Origin: Cornus controversa
Taxonomy: Eukaryota; Streptophyta; Magnoliopsida; Cornales; Cornaceae
DNA: 64,000 bases
Assembly: GCA_026545225.1 (NCBI GenBank)
Contig: CM048849.1
Location: 45,284,336 to 45,348,335 of the forward strand
Direction of reading: 5' to 3'
Part shown: positions 27,701 through 42,700 of the stretch, in pieces
Position numbering within the stretch: position 1 is the first letter of the stretch
Layout of the letters: the number at the start of each line of letters is the position of its first letter
Made by a program: the position numbers and the translations under genes
The notes under the pieces: model-generated
Database searches by the model: none
The model's input: the letters and a program-made list of their open reading frames with translations, nothing else
Told to the model about the DNA's origin: nothing

Positions 27701-30700
27701 ATGATGCTTAAAAGGAATGTCCAAATATTTTCTTGAATATTATTAAAATTTTGTCCATGGGGGTTTGGCAATGTTTCTACACTGGTTTAAGATACCCAAC
27801 CTGACCCTGCTCTCTATTTGGGCTTCGGACTGACTGTTAGGATAAGACACGACGAAGAATAAACACGTAGTTCTCTAAATTTTATTTGAAAATACTCATT
27901 GGATTTTACATACAATTTGACAGAATTTGGAAAAAGAAAGACCGCATATTAAAACTATTGTAGAGATCCTATGCAGACCGGGTATTAATGTATTACATGT
28001 GTTGTGGTAAGTGAGAAAATTATTGTTCTTTTAACAAATGTATCTTTGTTGTCTTGAAGAGGAAAATTCTGAGTCAGATACCAAATTCTATCCAATTTTT
28101 GTTGTTTCTGTTCTGTAGTCTAGTAATATGTGAACATTTCAAGTGGATCATTGCAGGTACTCTCTCGGCCATCTGCTTGCTTTCTTAAGCCAGTTCCCAA
28201 TATGTTTCCAAGTTCTGATAGTGGAGCCAGTCTTCTTAGTTTCAAGAGAAAAGACATAATCTGGGTACTTACAAGTCTTTGCATCACAAGCTGAAAAGTG
28301 GTTCTTGTTAAATTCTTTCACTTATGTTTGTACTGAAAATTTGGTGTCTATTGTTTTATTTTTATTTTAGTCATTACTTATATGCATTGTTCATCCCACA
28401 GATTTGCCCACAGGCTGCAGATGTAGTTGAACTTTTTATCTATCTTGGTGAGCCTTGTCATGTTTGTCAGCTACTCCTCACAATTTCTCATGGTGCGGAT
28501 GATTCAACTTTTCCATCAACGGTAGATGTGAGGACCGGACGCTATTTAGATGGACTTAAACTTGTTGTTGAGGTATGATATTTCTATTTTATACGTTGAG
28601 CTCCTTGAAGTTTATATCCATACTTCCATTCTTGCACAAAACATCTATAGTATGTTGCAGAAGAGTGGTTTATTGATTTATTCCAAAAAGGAAATAAAAT
28701 TTTGTTTTATTTCTCAACTGATAGTTTTCTTTTGTGTGATAAGTCTTGAAACACTGCCTATCTGTTTTCAGAAAGCATCCTTTTTTTATAGTTGCATTCT
28801 TAGATTTATGTCTTGAGATATTTCTTTCTTTCAGAAAAGTAAACATACGGGATACCTGCCTTTATTTAAGTGTTGCTATGAGAGGTGGAGGGAGAGTGCC
28901 TGCTTGAGTTGGGTGTTTGTCTCTCGCCTACCAGAAAAAATGTAAAAAAATAAAAACATACAGGGGGACTGTTATTTCACAACCTTGTTTTTCTTTCTCT
29001 TGCTTTTTTCTGTCTTTTTGTGTTGTGTGTATGTGTGGTTGTATTGGAGTTACAAATTTTATAGAAAAAAGATGAGGGCTAGAGGAGCTCTCCTCAAAAG
29101 GAACGAAAGAAAGATAAAAAAGCAAAGAAAATCAATCACCAATGCTTCAATTGACTACAGTTTCCTGAAATAATTGTTGCATGATAGTTAGCCTCTTAAG
29201 AATAGATCTATATTTGTGGTCATCAATCTAAGAGAAGATGCTAATTATTTGATTCAAGCTCTTGATTATTCATAAATTCCTTATTGAAATGTTGAGATAT
29301 ATCTAATAACATTTACCCTATTGCATCATTCAATCACGACCAGAAGCATGTCCTTGCACTCTAAAGCTTCACATACTCCCCAATCTTAGTTTGTTGAGAC
29401 CCCAAGTTAAGGCTAGGATTTCAAGTTTTCAGAAATCTCCATCTGGTTGTGAAGAAATAAACATGATAAATGCTGTCTGATCTTTGCATCAGCCGGTGAG
29501 CTACCAATAGTAAGATATCCATTTTCTTCTAGGGCTCGTGTATTAGTGTTCAACTTCAAGCATCTTACATGAGTCCATTCAACCTTGAGAATGGCCCATG
29601 CCAGAGAATAGGAAATCTTGCTACCTCTTTTTTAGCAGTGTCCCAAGGCTCATAAGGAGGATTTTTTTTTTTTATAGTAGGTGAAGGCAGTTGGTTAGCT
29701 GTACCAACTTTGTGATGGAGATCAGGATGGGTTTCACACTCAGGCATAGGTGCAGGATATTTTATTAGGGCTAATTCTGTACTTCTAGTTTTACAGTTTT
29801 TGGGTTTATTTGGTATTTTGTTTCCTTTAAATTTTTAGGGTTTAGTAACTTTAGTTTATTTCTATAGAAGGCCTTTATGCAACAAAATTATTCTAGCTTG
29901 ATTTGAGGATTATTTTGACTTCTGAAAACAGCAGGCTTGATCTTATCTTGTGGCTCATAAGATTTTCAATGAGCAACTCACAGCGCCAATGCACTCAGTT
30001 CGTTTGCTGGTCTTTGCCCTAGTGGTAAAATAATAATACAGGGAGTATGACAAGGATTTGACAAGCTTTTCTTGCAAAGGCATTTAAAGAACTAAGGTGC
30101 CCTCTAAGATGACATTTTGTTTGCACTGCAGGCTTGAAGATATTTTTGACCATTTCATATTTTGCTTTTCCTCTCTCTCTCTCTCTCTCTGGGATACACT
30201 AGCATAGCCTTACATTTGTTAGAGAAACTGGTAGGAGGTTGACAGTGGGGTTGTGAGAAAGAAGAGGAAGGAAGAGATATGAAGGACATCACTTATTTGC
30301 CTTTAGGTGATATGTTTGGAAGGAGACTTATAATAATAATAAATAAAAAAGATATGTTTGGAAGGAGAAAAATAGATAGTCTTCTGAAATTAAGGTCACG
30401 TAGGAAAACTACGATAGTGGAGGTCCTAACTCTGTAATAGTGCTGCATATAGGGTTATGGTCAAGATAATCTTGTAGCTTTAGGTTTTTAAATGGTTGAA
30501 TAAAGGTTTTTTGCGCATACCGAGGCAATACATATATATGTCCAATTATAATCCAAATGGAAGCACAAAAATAAAATCTATGTGATTTGGCAATCTCGAC
30601 TATGTCCATGGATGAGAACAGATTGTCCACTATATTGTCAATAACTTACAATGTGAAGCAAACGGAAAAAATAGATAGTCCTCGTGCTGTAGTAAGATGG

Positions 30701-33700
30701 ACTGGGGTTACTCCAATCAACATTGGAGCCAAGATTTCTAAAGGGAAATCTTGGAAAAGCTTTAAGAGAAGTTTATAATCTGAAAATATCTCAAATTGAT
30801 ATTGAATAAGACTTGGTTACAGCATATAAGATTGCTGTCCCTTATATAAGACAAATAATTAATGGGACTTTGGAAAGTGTAGTCAAAGTCTATTAAGTAG
30901 TAATTACTGAGTGGGGAATCTGAAGATGTATCCTACAGAAGCAAGGAAGACTAGAAATACTCCAATCACCATTGGAGCCTAGATTTCTAAAGGAAAAGCT
31001 TGTGGAATACTTTATAAACTGATATCTCAAAATTATACTGATTTTAGACTTGGTTACAGCAGATGAAATAGTTGTCCCTTATATAAGACAAATATTAATG
31101 ACACCTGGCCTTTTCCTAGACTGACTTTTCAACTCCCCAGAAAGCATTAATAATAGCTCTTATTCCCATACATTTTCAAATTCCCCACACAATAATTACT
31201 TCTTAATAGACTTTTACTACACTTTCCAAGACTATTAATTATTTGCATCACAATGGGGTGAGTCTTGCATAAAAAGCTTTAAGTATTTTAAAAAGTTGTC
31301 ATATTTTCTGAGTTTTTGATAAGTTTCATTTAATTTTTAAAACTGGATAGGCCATTTTATTTGCATGTTTTACAAATGAGAGTTGCATATTATTTAATTT
31401 TTGATACACGCTTTAGTTGACAAATGCATTTAAAATTAATAATCACACACATAAATTTTTAGAGTATTAATACATTTGACTTAAAACATAATCAAAGATG
31501 TGGGAACTTCCTTGCAATTGATCAAAACGTGTGTGTTAATCACAATCAGTAAATTCCTACTGTCCTAAATCTCTCTCTCTCTCTCTCTCTCTGTGAGAAG
31601 GAAAATATCCATAAATGGAGAACCCAATTTAGTAGCTGTATCACCCTAGGAAAAATTCTGATACTCTGTTGGCCTAGGTGTTGTAATCCAAATTTATATT
31701 CACAAAATTCATTTTTAAAGCTAAAATCGTAAAAGAGAGTAGGAAAATCAGTTTCAATTGTCTTTGAAGCAAAAAATGAAACTAGATATTAAGAAAGACG
31801 CCCTTCAACAGTTGGAGAAAATGACATTTTACTTTCAGCCAAAGTTTTTAAGTGTCTTACTGGATTTGAAGAGTGTGGTAACACAGAAATGTTTGTTAAA
31901 AACACATTTTACTGCGATCTTGAACATATTAAGATAGTCTAATGTTAGGCTGGTTGTAATTGCTAATTTTATTCTTTGGGTGCTGAAAATTAACCCAATT
32001 TTGGGAGGATCAAGATATTGGTGTGCAATACTCTTTAATTGATTGACGCTTGGAGTGGTTGCCGTGTGCGCCCCCAATTCAGAGATGCATGGAGGACAGC
32101 CTCCCTCTGCTTGTGGTGGGCTTTATGGAAGGAGAGGAATAGAAGATCCTTTGACGGGGTGGAGTCTCCTTGGGGGTGTTTAGATATTTTGCTTTGCTCT
32201 CTATACTTTTGGGTTCAGGGTTCTAATTGTAAAAATGTGGAGATTCTTTTGTCTTTGGTGAATAGCTTGAGGCTACAGTTTTTTTTTTTTTGCAGTTATT
32301 CTGGGCCACGTCCCCCCTTTTTGGGCGCCCTTCAATGAATACTTATCTAAAAAAAAAACTTTAATTGATGCACACTTATACTGTACAAAATCTCATATGC
32401 TCGCTCACATTATTCTTTTATGTTTTAGCTGGGTTTTCACGGGTGTTCCCCTTCCTTAAAATTAGATGCTGAATAATTATTTTTCTTTTATGCTTGTAGT
32501 GGACCATCATCTATACATGTTTTTTTATGCGCTTCCGTGAAGGAGTTGATGTTTCCTTAGCGTTTCTACTTATATGACATGTTCGGTGTCATCACTTTGG
32601 TTTTAGTTATTTTTTACTTCCCCAGGTCAGGAGAAGTAATTCAGTGGAAAATTATATATGTAATGCACATACATATCACATAGATTCTAACACAAAATTT
32701 GTATTTATTAACAGGGAGCTTCGATACCTCAATGTGCAAATGGGACAAACATTTTTATACCCTTACCAGGACCAATTAGTGCAGAGGATATGGCTGTCAC
32801 TGGAGCAGGTTCACGCCTTCATGCCCAAGATACGTCTAACCTTCCATTATTATATGATTTTGAAGAACTGGAGGGAGAATTGGACTTCCTTACTCGTGTT
32901 GTTGCACTCACATTTTATCCTGCTGTGTCTGAAAGCCCAATTACTCTTGGTGAGGTACAGAAAATTTTCACTAAGTATATTATATAATGCATCACGTCCT
33001 TTATTCTTAACTAACTTTTCTCAGCCTACGAGGGGTGTTTCTTGGTTCCATATCCTGGACCATTTTTTGGTTAAATACGATGGCTGCTTAATTTGTTGCA
33101 GGTTAGGAGATATTATAATACAAAAATAGATTGATGGATATTCTTTTATTCTCCATAAAATGGAGTGTTCGCGACCATGAAACATGTTCACTCATGATAA
33201 TTCCTTGAACATTTTTCTTGGCTAGATGAATAAAAACTATTTACAACCTTCGTGCTTTCTCCCTATATCCGATAGACTATCCTTATAATATTTGTCTATG
33301 ATCAGAAATTACCATCAGTAGACAACACCTATCTGGGGACTGGTGTTGGTGTCTATAGCATTTGATCCCCTTTTTTTGTTTTGTTTTGTTCTTTTTATTT
33401 TTATTTATTTATTTATTGAAGGTTGATGGTGGGTGATGAAAGGTTTTTGCTGTTAGCCTGTAATTGCTACTTAGAAATGATTTTGTAGTGAATTATGTAA
33501 CAGGTAGAGGTTCTTGGAGTTTCTCTTCCATGGAGGGGTGTATTTAGTCATGATGGCCTTGGTGCAAAATTATGTGAACATGCCAATAATTTGCAGAAGG
33601 AAATCAACCCTTTTTTGTCTGGTGTAGATACCAATCCCTTTGGTGCATCTTTATCCAATGAAAAAGTTTCACCACAAGTGCACCCAGATGCATCTACAAC

Positions 33701-36700
33701 CCCATGGATAGACCTTTTGACTGGAGGAGACACACTTCAAGAATCCATTTCGCAACCCGAGATGGGAAATGTTGCAAATGTGGGAGGTGATTTACTTGAC
33801 TTTTTGGATGATGCTATCGTTCAACACCCGAATGGTGGAACTGATTCTGAAATCACCTCATCACAAGATGGAAAACCTTCTGACAATGGTGTTCAGCAGT
33901 ATATAAACTGTCTCAAATTCCTGGCTGGCCCGCATATGGTATGTTAATTTTTTTGTTGAGTGGTTTTATGGCCCATCATGTTGTTGCATGCTTACCTTCT
34001 TATAGTGTTAATTTCTGGTAGTTCCTGACAGCACCTATAACATCTTAGCATCTGGTTTAGTCTAATCTTCAAATATAGTTGGTTTCTAACAAGGGACCAT
34101 TTCTCGGTGCAATGATAGAAGCAAGTGTTGAAAAGTGTAATGGTACGGCCATTTTAACTTCATTTCCGTATAAGAATATTGACAATCCTCAGAATAAGAA
34201 TCCAGCTTTATTAACTTTGTTTCAGGTGTATGGTCATATTGTTAATTCTATTATGGGTTGAACTTGGCCAATTCTCTTAAAAACAAAATAATTTTGTGAA
34301 ATGAGTTCAGGTGACGAGTTATGTGCATGATATTGCATTTTTTGGTTACATAAGATTGCTGCTCTTATTAAACTAAATAAGTAAGCAATTTCTGATGATA
34401 TCTTCTTTGTTCTTTGGGTATTTTTACTTGCCAATGTGTGCATGTGCGTGTCTGTGTATTAAAAGAAGAAATAGGAGAAGTTGCATTGAAATAGGCTTCA
34501 ATACTATATATTTTCCTCTACCCTTGTCTAATTATCATATATGCACCTATTGCTTATTTAAAGTGATAAGAATCTCTTTTGTCGTATATGTTGTAGAATC
34601 TATTGGCTTTTGAACTAGATTTGTGTTTTTCTGGACCAGATTGGCAGTCGGATATAAAGCCTTATCCCAACTGCTTGGTCATATGACTTTATGTCTAATA
34701 AATATTAAGTTGAAAATTTAACAGTGAATTTGTAATTTTTTGACTGAAGAGATTGTCAATATTTGAATGGAAAGAACATTAAAATGTCATGAGAAATACA
34801 TATGGAAAAAAAAACCCATAAATTATTTCCTTAGTTATTCCATGCATATGCATATGTGTATATAGATATAATGGGCATGGGCCCTTAACAAATATTGGTA
34901 CTGAGTAATATAAAACCATCAATATGACTGTTGCATTGTACAAATTGAAATTTGTGTTGACTTAAGGCTGGTGTGTAAGGAATTACTAACATATATCATG
35001 CCATCATCACATGGCCAATCTTTGTATACCTCATCTAGGGACAGCAATGGGTTGGATTATTTGGGTAACCTGCATTGTCCCTATTCTATCTCGATAACTG
35101 CATTTAGGACAGAAGATTAGATTATAATGTCCAATCTCATCAGATTTGGGCTGACTTTGAGTTTTATTTCCTCGGCCATCCATATATTTTCATGAGATTT
35201 TACATGGAAGTTAAACATTCCCATGGGCATTCATCAGATAATGTCAAGAGACCTCTTTCAAAGCTATTAACATGTAGGGTGGGTAATTTTTTATGGAGAA
35301 TGGTAACACACTATTTCTGATGTGGAACTAAACCAATTTAGTTGTAATGATTCAAAACAACATTGGTCAGTGTATTCAACTACCTTTCCCTAAACAACAT
35401 TATGTTTAACCTGAGAAAGTAACTGAAACCAACTACAAAGACTAATAGCAAAGCTGAATGCTTTAATTTCTTTCTAAAGAGGCCATGGACCTGCTAATTT
35501 TTTTGTCATTGCCATTGCATGTGGGCTAACATGTGCAAACATGTGGAAACTGCATGTGGATAGCTAAAAATAAATAATACAAATTACAATTTTGAAATTG
35601 TTCATTAGGATCATGTGAAGTGTTCACATGCTCAGTCAAGCTCAAGTAAATGATTTAAAAAATGATACCCAATGCCTCATTTAACCTAGCCTTGATGGGA
35701 CAAGGCTGTAGAGATTTGGTATGAAGCGGAACCGGCTATGGAGCAAAATTATTGAGAGGAAGATTGGAGAGGAGAGTGGTGGGTGGTGTTTTAGATAGAT
35801 GGCTCATTCGACAGGGGTGGGAGTGTGGGTTTAACATTAGAAAGGGTTGAAATTAATTTTCAAAGCATATTAGGTTTAAAGTAAGAAGTGGTGCGCAGCT
35901 ATTCCCGAGATTGTTTAAGATTGCGGTGGACAAATAGGTCACGGTGGCCGCCTATTGTTGCCTTGATAACAGGAGGGTGACATGGCATGTTCAGTTTCGG
36001 CGTCAAATTTAGGACTGGGAAATGGAGGATATAGTAGCTTTTTTCCGAGTTGTACAAGCAAGAGGTGCTTGGAGAGGGTGAAGACGAGTAGAGATGGGTG
36101 GGCTCCAAGCATGGAAGCTTTCTGGTGAAGTCTTTATCATATTTTTCAGGGCAACTAGTTGCCCACTATCCCGTGGAAAGTGATGTGAAATCTAAAGCCC
36201 CTCTAAAGGTGGCTTTTTGTGGGTGGACAATGGCTTTTAACAATGGATAATTCGAGCAAGAGGCGGCAGATTGTCATCAATTGGTGTTGTATGTCTAAGA
36301 TGGATGAGGAATATATGAATCATCTTCTCTTACATTGCTTAGTGGCGAGAGATGTCTTTGCTATGTTCTTTTCAATATTTGGAGTCCATTGGGTTGTGCT
36401 GGAGTCTAAGATCGGGGTTCTTGAGGCCTAGAAAGGGTGTCCAATGGGGGCCCAAGAATCTTTGAGGGCCAGACCCCTGTGTATTTGGTGGGGACTTTGG
36501 CATGAAAGAAATAGGAGGTCTTTTGAGGTTGTTGAAGCGCCAATATGGGTGTTAAAGAATTATATTTTGAGTTTGTTCTTTTCTTGGTTACAGGATCTTG
36601 TATATTTTTGGAGGATTTCCTTGATTTTTTGGATAGTTTGAGATTGTGGAGATATAGAGATATTTTCTTTTGTGCAGTTGTTCCTTTTGTTCGCTCCCTT

Positions 36701-39700
36701 TTGAGTGCATTTTTAATGAATTTTACTTATCAAAATAAAAATAATAATTAGATACCCAATAAGACACTGTCCTGCTTTCTTCTATATTTATTCTATTTGA
36801 CCTTGGTTTCTTGAACAGTGCCTGGGGTTGGCTACACTATCTGAAACCTGTTCTTTTTCATCAGTAACCTCAACCCAATCTATAGAGACTAAGAGGCAAG
36901 CATCCACAGTTCTTGCCCAATTCTGTAATTCTTAAACCTTTCAACCACTGCGAAAATCACTGACACCTTAGTTGGCAGATGGTTCAGGAACAAAACTCTC
37001 ATTTATGCTTTTGACAATTCATGAATTGCTCAAAAGATCCCAATTGTATGGGACAAAGGCAAGGATGATAATTGTTGTGAAAGAACAGCCGCAAACCAAG
37101 CACAATCATGAAACACGACACAAAACGAATCAAGCACAACGCACAGAACACAAGAATTTAGGTGGTTCGGCGATGTGCCTGCGTCCACGGCAAAGATCTA
37201 GCAAAAGATTTCACTATGCGAAAATCAGGAGATTACAAGTTTCAACCCAAACCCTAGCTCTCGCTCTCTCACTCTTTTTCTGTGATTTTAGTGTTTTCTC
37301 TCTTTTTTACCTCCAAACCCTTAGATGCCCTTATATATTGGGCTACAAGAGAGTCCTAACCCGAGTCCAAAACCCACAAGCGAAAAACAAGTCATAAAAT
37401 TTTTCTGGTCAATTGGGTCGCAACGCGACCCGGGCCGAGACAAAATTCGGGCCACAACATAACAATGATGATGTTTCAAACTTTTTTAGATCTGATGTAA
37501 TGCAAATCAACTCTTTCCTTCAAAACTCAAAACCAATATTTATGTCCTCTTATGTGACGGCAATTGCCGGATTCCAATGTCAATCCCACTAGAGAAATAA
37601 CTATTTGGTTATCCGGGTGCAAGCGCTGATTTAAAAATTGATAGTGTATATAAACCTCATGGACTTTGAAGCTCAATCTTTAGCAAAGTTGTTGAACTAG
37701 GAAGCATGGAGAAGGATACAAGATATGGATACAATACGTGGCGGATATGGTGATATGGCAAATCTCAGGGGAAAAAAAAAGGATATGGATACGGGTACAA
37801 CGAGGATACGAAAATAAAAAATAATGAATTATATTTTTATATACAAAAAAAATTATTAATTTTTGATCTGCTTTCTATAATATTATGAATCTAAAAAAAC
37901 AACAACATATAGTTTTAAAGGACATATAACAGTGTATAACTTTGGTTGACGGATTCCCTTCTTCCTCTTCTTCTTCTTTTTCTTCTTCTCTCCCTCTTCC
38001 TCTTCCTCTTCCTCTCCCTCTCCCTCTCTCTGTCTGTGATTGTGTTTGAACCGAGAAGCGTCGATTTGGGATTTTAAGCCCATTTTCTTTGATTACATTT
38101 TAATCTATGAATTCTTCTAATATTATAAACTGACTCCCATTCTTTTATAAAAATATTTACAAAAACTACCCAGACGTATCAGTGAAGTATTCAAACATAT
38201 CCTAGCCGTTTCCAATTTGGGAAAAAAATATTTTTACTGTTCGGGTACTTCCCAGCCATGTCGGATACATATCCGGCCGTATCCATAGCGAATATGTATC
38301 CCTTACAGCCACGGCACTCTCAAGGAAGTATTGCTTGATAAAGCCCAACTCAGACTTTCCTGGTATGGCCCTAGGATTCCCAAATTAAATGTTATGGATT
38401 TTTGAAAGCTGCAAATGGATGCAAGTGTCTTGTGACGTCCCACATCGCCTGGGACAATATCATATCATCAAGTGGAGCGGGCTGTTACATGTCTTGTGCC
38501 TTTACGTTGAGGATCACTAGTTTTGGTGTGAGGCATTTTTTTGACAGAAGATAACAGAATTGAATTTACAGGGACCTTAGATTTACTTTTCCATTTGATG
38601 GGGTAGATAAAATTCCATACAGTCATGATACTTAACTCATTAAGGGGTTTAAGAAACTTTCCTAATCCTCTAAATTTAGGACCACTAGAAGATCTAATTT
38701 TCAATTCAAACCATTTAGTTAGGTAATCATTCGGTTTCCATTTCAGTTTCCAATTCAATTAATGAGGGACTTCCTATTACCTCTTGTTAAATTTTTTTTA
38801 TTTTCATTATTTAAAGATGGTTGGATCCACTTTTATATCTTGATCCACTGGTGGCTTTCCTTGTCATTTCATGATACTAGCTAACTCCAAGTGTGTCTCG
38901 CTACTCTCCAATTCTATTCATTGATAGCTTAAGCTTATAGTTGGTTGTGTTCGGCTTTTTATAATTTTTCGGGAGGGCTCCCCTCTTGAGCGCCTTTAAT
39001 GAATTATTATTTATCAAAAAAAAAAAAACATGGGTAGCAATATCCACTTGGGTCACATAATGGGCTAACAATGATTCAAGACTAGTGTTGATATGTGTAA
39101 TGTTGTGGCCCGAAATTTGTTTCGGCCCAGGTCGAGTTGCGACCCTATTTTGACCCACTTTTTCACTTGCCTTGTTTAGGACTCCGTTGTTGCCCAATAT
39201 ATTAGGGCGTTTAGGGTTTGGAGTGGGATATAAGAGAACACTGAAAATCGTTGGAAAGAGAGTGAGAGAGAGAGAGAGCTAGGGTTTGGGGGCTGAAACT
39301 TGTAATCTCCTTATTTTCGCATAGTGAAATCTTTTGCCGGATCTTTACCATGGACGTAGGCTTTATACCAAACCACGTAAATCGCTATGTTCTGTGTGTG
39401 GTGCATGTTTATTATTATGTCAATTTCTTGATTTGTTCTTGGTTTGCGACGTGTGTCATAACAATATGCATGCCTGAGGAGGATTAGGTGAACCCTTATA
39501 AATCCATGTCAGACCAGTAAACTCATCTGCTCCAAGCAGCACTCTCTCTATCTCTCTTGGTGGTTTTCTGAATTTTATAAATTCTAGATTGAACCTTTTT
39601 GGCAAAATGAAAATTTTGTTTGGACGATTCATTGAGTGATCAACAATCATCTTTCTATAGTGGGAGCTAATGGAAGTTATTTATTACCTTCACAATTTAT

Positions 39701-42700
39701 TGAAATCAAGGAAATAAAGATAAGGAAGAACATGTTTGCCTTCAAGACATTAATTAATTAAAAACGCTGACCAGTGCCTTAGAACCTTTTTGGCAAAATG
39801 ACGATTTTGTTGAACCAGGTATATTGAGTGATTGATAATCATATATCTATAGTGGGAGCAAATGATATATTGTAGCTAAAAAAATAAAGATGAGGGCAGA
39901 AATTTTCATCTTAAAGACATTTAATTAGTAATAAATGCTGGCCAGTGCATCAGAACTGTAGGAATGAGGAAGTATTTGTTGGATCTGATGCTGTGAAGGG
40001 GCTACTATGGGTATTAGCACTAATCTCAGCTATACACATATATTTAGCCAAGGCATCTTTCTAGGTGCACAACTTTGTCATCCAGGTTGAAACGGGAAAT
40101 AAGCTCTCCGCATACGAAGGTAAGGTTGCATACATCTGACCCTCCCCAGACCCTGCAATGGTGGGAGCCTCGTGCACTGGGCTAACCCTTTTCTCTTTTT
40201 ACCTTTGTTATCTAGGTGTGTACCTCTTACCTCAACCTGTCTGTGGCCTGATTTAGGATCTCCTAGTTACATTTCAGTAGAGGCCCAAGAAGAGGGGTGG
40301 TTTTACGCAATTAACTCCATAAAATGTAACCATGTTGTGTAATATTGGATAAAACTCAGTTACAACACCACAATAACAAAATATGCTCAAATCCATCTTC
40401 AGGCTACACCGAAGTCTATTTTAAATCTACCCAACATACTGTGGTCAGTATTTAATTGACTTGTCTCATTAAGTGCCACACTGTGATTATTTTCAATTTA
40501 TAAAATGTATGTTTTTTTCATTTACATATATATGGTTTGGAGAGGAAGAGAAGAAGAATAATGGTGATTTCTCGTGCATAAACTCGGACGCAAGACATGA
40601 AAGCGATATGGCTTGGAGATGTTAACAAAAAGCAGGGCACTGAAATGGCAAGGACAGTGTATGCGCGTGCACATTTCTTATAAATGACACATAATTATGC
40701 ATTAAGTTCCATATACAGTGTCAAAAACACAACTTTTAAGGGATTACAGGAAACAGTGAAATTTTAGATTTTTCTGCAACAGCCAGAAAGCATATGGTAG
40801 ACTAGATCTTTGTGGCATTTAATTCTTTTAACATCTATTGGTAAAGCTTAGTGTCAAAATGATTCTGAAAACTCCTGATACATTATACATTGAACCAAGT
40901 ATGACCATGCTAAATTGAACATATACAAATAAAAACACAAAGGAAAATAGGTAATCCACATTTTTATTACTTTGTGATTAGTTGGACTCCAAATTTAATT
41001 TATGAATGATGTGCCGTCCTCTTATGTAAAGTGACTCAATGGGTCATGTGCCTAACATTTTGCAGCTGTAATAATCATTGGGTATGAGCATCAAAATCTG
41101 TGGTTTGATTATCAAGGCCTTCCTATTGGTTCTTTTATGTAAAACATGAGAGTAACTTATTATATAGTGCAGGCATGAACATTCTCTCAAATGTAGATGT
41201 GCATATCAATATGTTTCAATATTGCCTTTTCCAGCTCAAACAAGTCGCTGTTTCGTATTGAAGTTGTTCGGGATTAGTGAATTGACAGTCTAGGAAAAAA
41301 AATTCTTATGATATTGACACATCATGTTAGTTTTCTAATTGTATAAAACTCATTTTTAAATTTCTTTTCTTGTGAGTTGATTGTTATGGTAATTAACAGA
41401 GAATGATGGTTTGCTTTGTATTATTCACATTTTGATATATAACTTAAAGTAGATAAAGGAATGGAGTATCAAATTTCAAATTTAGACTGGTATGCATTTA
41501 AGTTCACCTATGTGACTATTCAATTTTTGCAGGAAAGGAAATTGGGTTTTACAGAAGCCATGAAACTTGAAATTGAACGTCTTCAACTTAAACTTTCTGC
41601 TGCTGAACGGGATAGAGCTTTATTATTAATTGGAACTGATCCTGCTTCTATAAATCCAAATATGTTGCTTGATGATTCTTACATGGGAAGATTATGCAGG
41701 GTTGCAAACAGCATTGCAGTGCTTGGGCAGGTTTCACTTGAAGACAAAATGTCTGCTTCTATTGGTCTTGAGACGAATAATGATAATATTATAGATTTCT
41801 GGAATATTGCTGGGGTTGGTGAGAGCTGTTCCGGTGGCATGTGTCAGGTTCGTGCTGAAACTGGAGCACCTGGACATGCATCATCCACATTTTCATCTTC
41901 TGGGGATTCACAATCTATCCTCTTGTGTTCTGAATGTGAGAGAAAAGTTTGTAAAGTTTGTTGTGCTGGGAGAGGAGCTCTTCTATGTGCAGCCTATAAC
42001 ACAAGGGAGGTTTCGAACTATAATGGTTTATCTAGCCAGGGTGGATCAAACCATGGGAGTGCAGACGTATCTTCGAATCGTTTGGTAACACTGGATGGGT
42101 TTATTTGTAAACAATGCTGCCATGATACTGTGCTTGATGCATTGATCTTGGACTATGTCAGGGTCTTGATTAGCCTGCGAAGAAGTGCTCGTGCAGACAG
42201 CGCTGCACATAATGCTTTGGACCATGTGATAGGATTTTCTTCAGGAGATTTTCTTTCTGAAAAATATCAGTCTGCTGATAGTCAGGACAGTTTTAAGATC
42301 TTAAGAGAGTTAGTTAATGGAGAGAAATCACTGGCCGAATTTCCATTCGCCAGCTTCTTGCATCCGGTATTGTCTTCGCTTTATCTTGTCTGATTTGAAT
42401 ATATTTGTGGAAATGACTTTTCTTCTCCTCATCATAAATTCTCTTGATTTCTGAATGTTTCTGAGTTATTAGACTAACCATCTGTTTTTATTGTTATACC
42501 TCAAGCGTTTTCTGGTAATACTCATCTTTGTGATTGTTGTTCAATGTTTTTCTAGGTAGGGCCATGGCTCTTTTTACACATATTGCTAGAATCTCTCTAC
42601 TGTTTCTATGATCACCGTTCCTTCATTCAAACATGTCACAGATCTTATCTAGTGTGTTCTGTTTGTGTTCCCTTCTGGAATGCATTGATTCACTTACTCA

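Larger units (their letters stand above)
21851..28156 (+). other. SAC9: SAC9 coding intron 4 (6.3 kb)
   Basis: Holds a SINE-like unit, two RTE LINE remnants in opposite orientation, an L1 tail and an LTR-like stretch, annotated separately. The first 900 bases and 27561-28156 show nothing I can name. Confidence 0.7.
28573..32714 (+). other. SAC9: SAC9 coding intron 6 (4.1 kb)
   Basis: Contains (CT)n tracts (30171-30190, 31570-31592), an LTR-like repeat with a foldback (30530-31250) and an L1 fragment (32040-32360). 28600-30500 and 31260-32030 show no element I recognise. Confidence 0.7.
33939..41532 (+). other. SAC9: SAC9 coding intron 8 (7.6 kb), a TE trap
   Basis: The longest intron. It holds an L1 fragment, three solo LTR-type pieces of two families, a hAT-like relic, an L1 tail and an Au-like SINE, annotated separately. 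33940-35690 and 40200-41532 show no identifiable element. Confidence 0.8.

Noticed and set aside
35033..35110. Possible hAT end (agggacagcaatgggttgg)
   Set aside because: It resembles the terminal motif of 5208-5980 but no inverted partner or 8-bp duplication was found.
36972..37397. 141-codon frame in SAC9 intron 8
   Set aside because: It falls in the solo LTR at 37073-37464 and matches LTR leader text, not protein.
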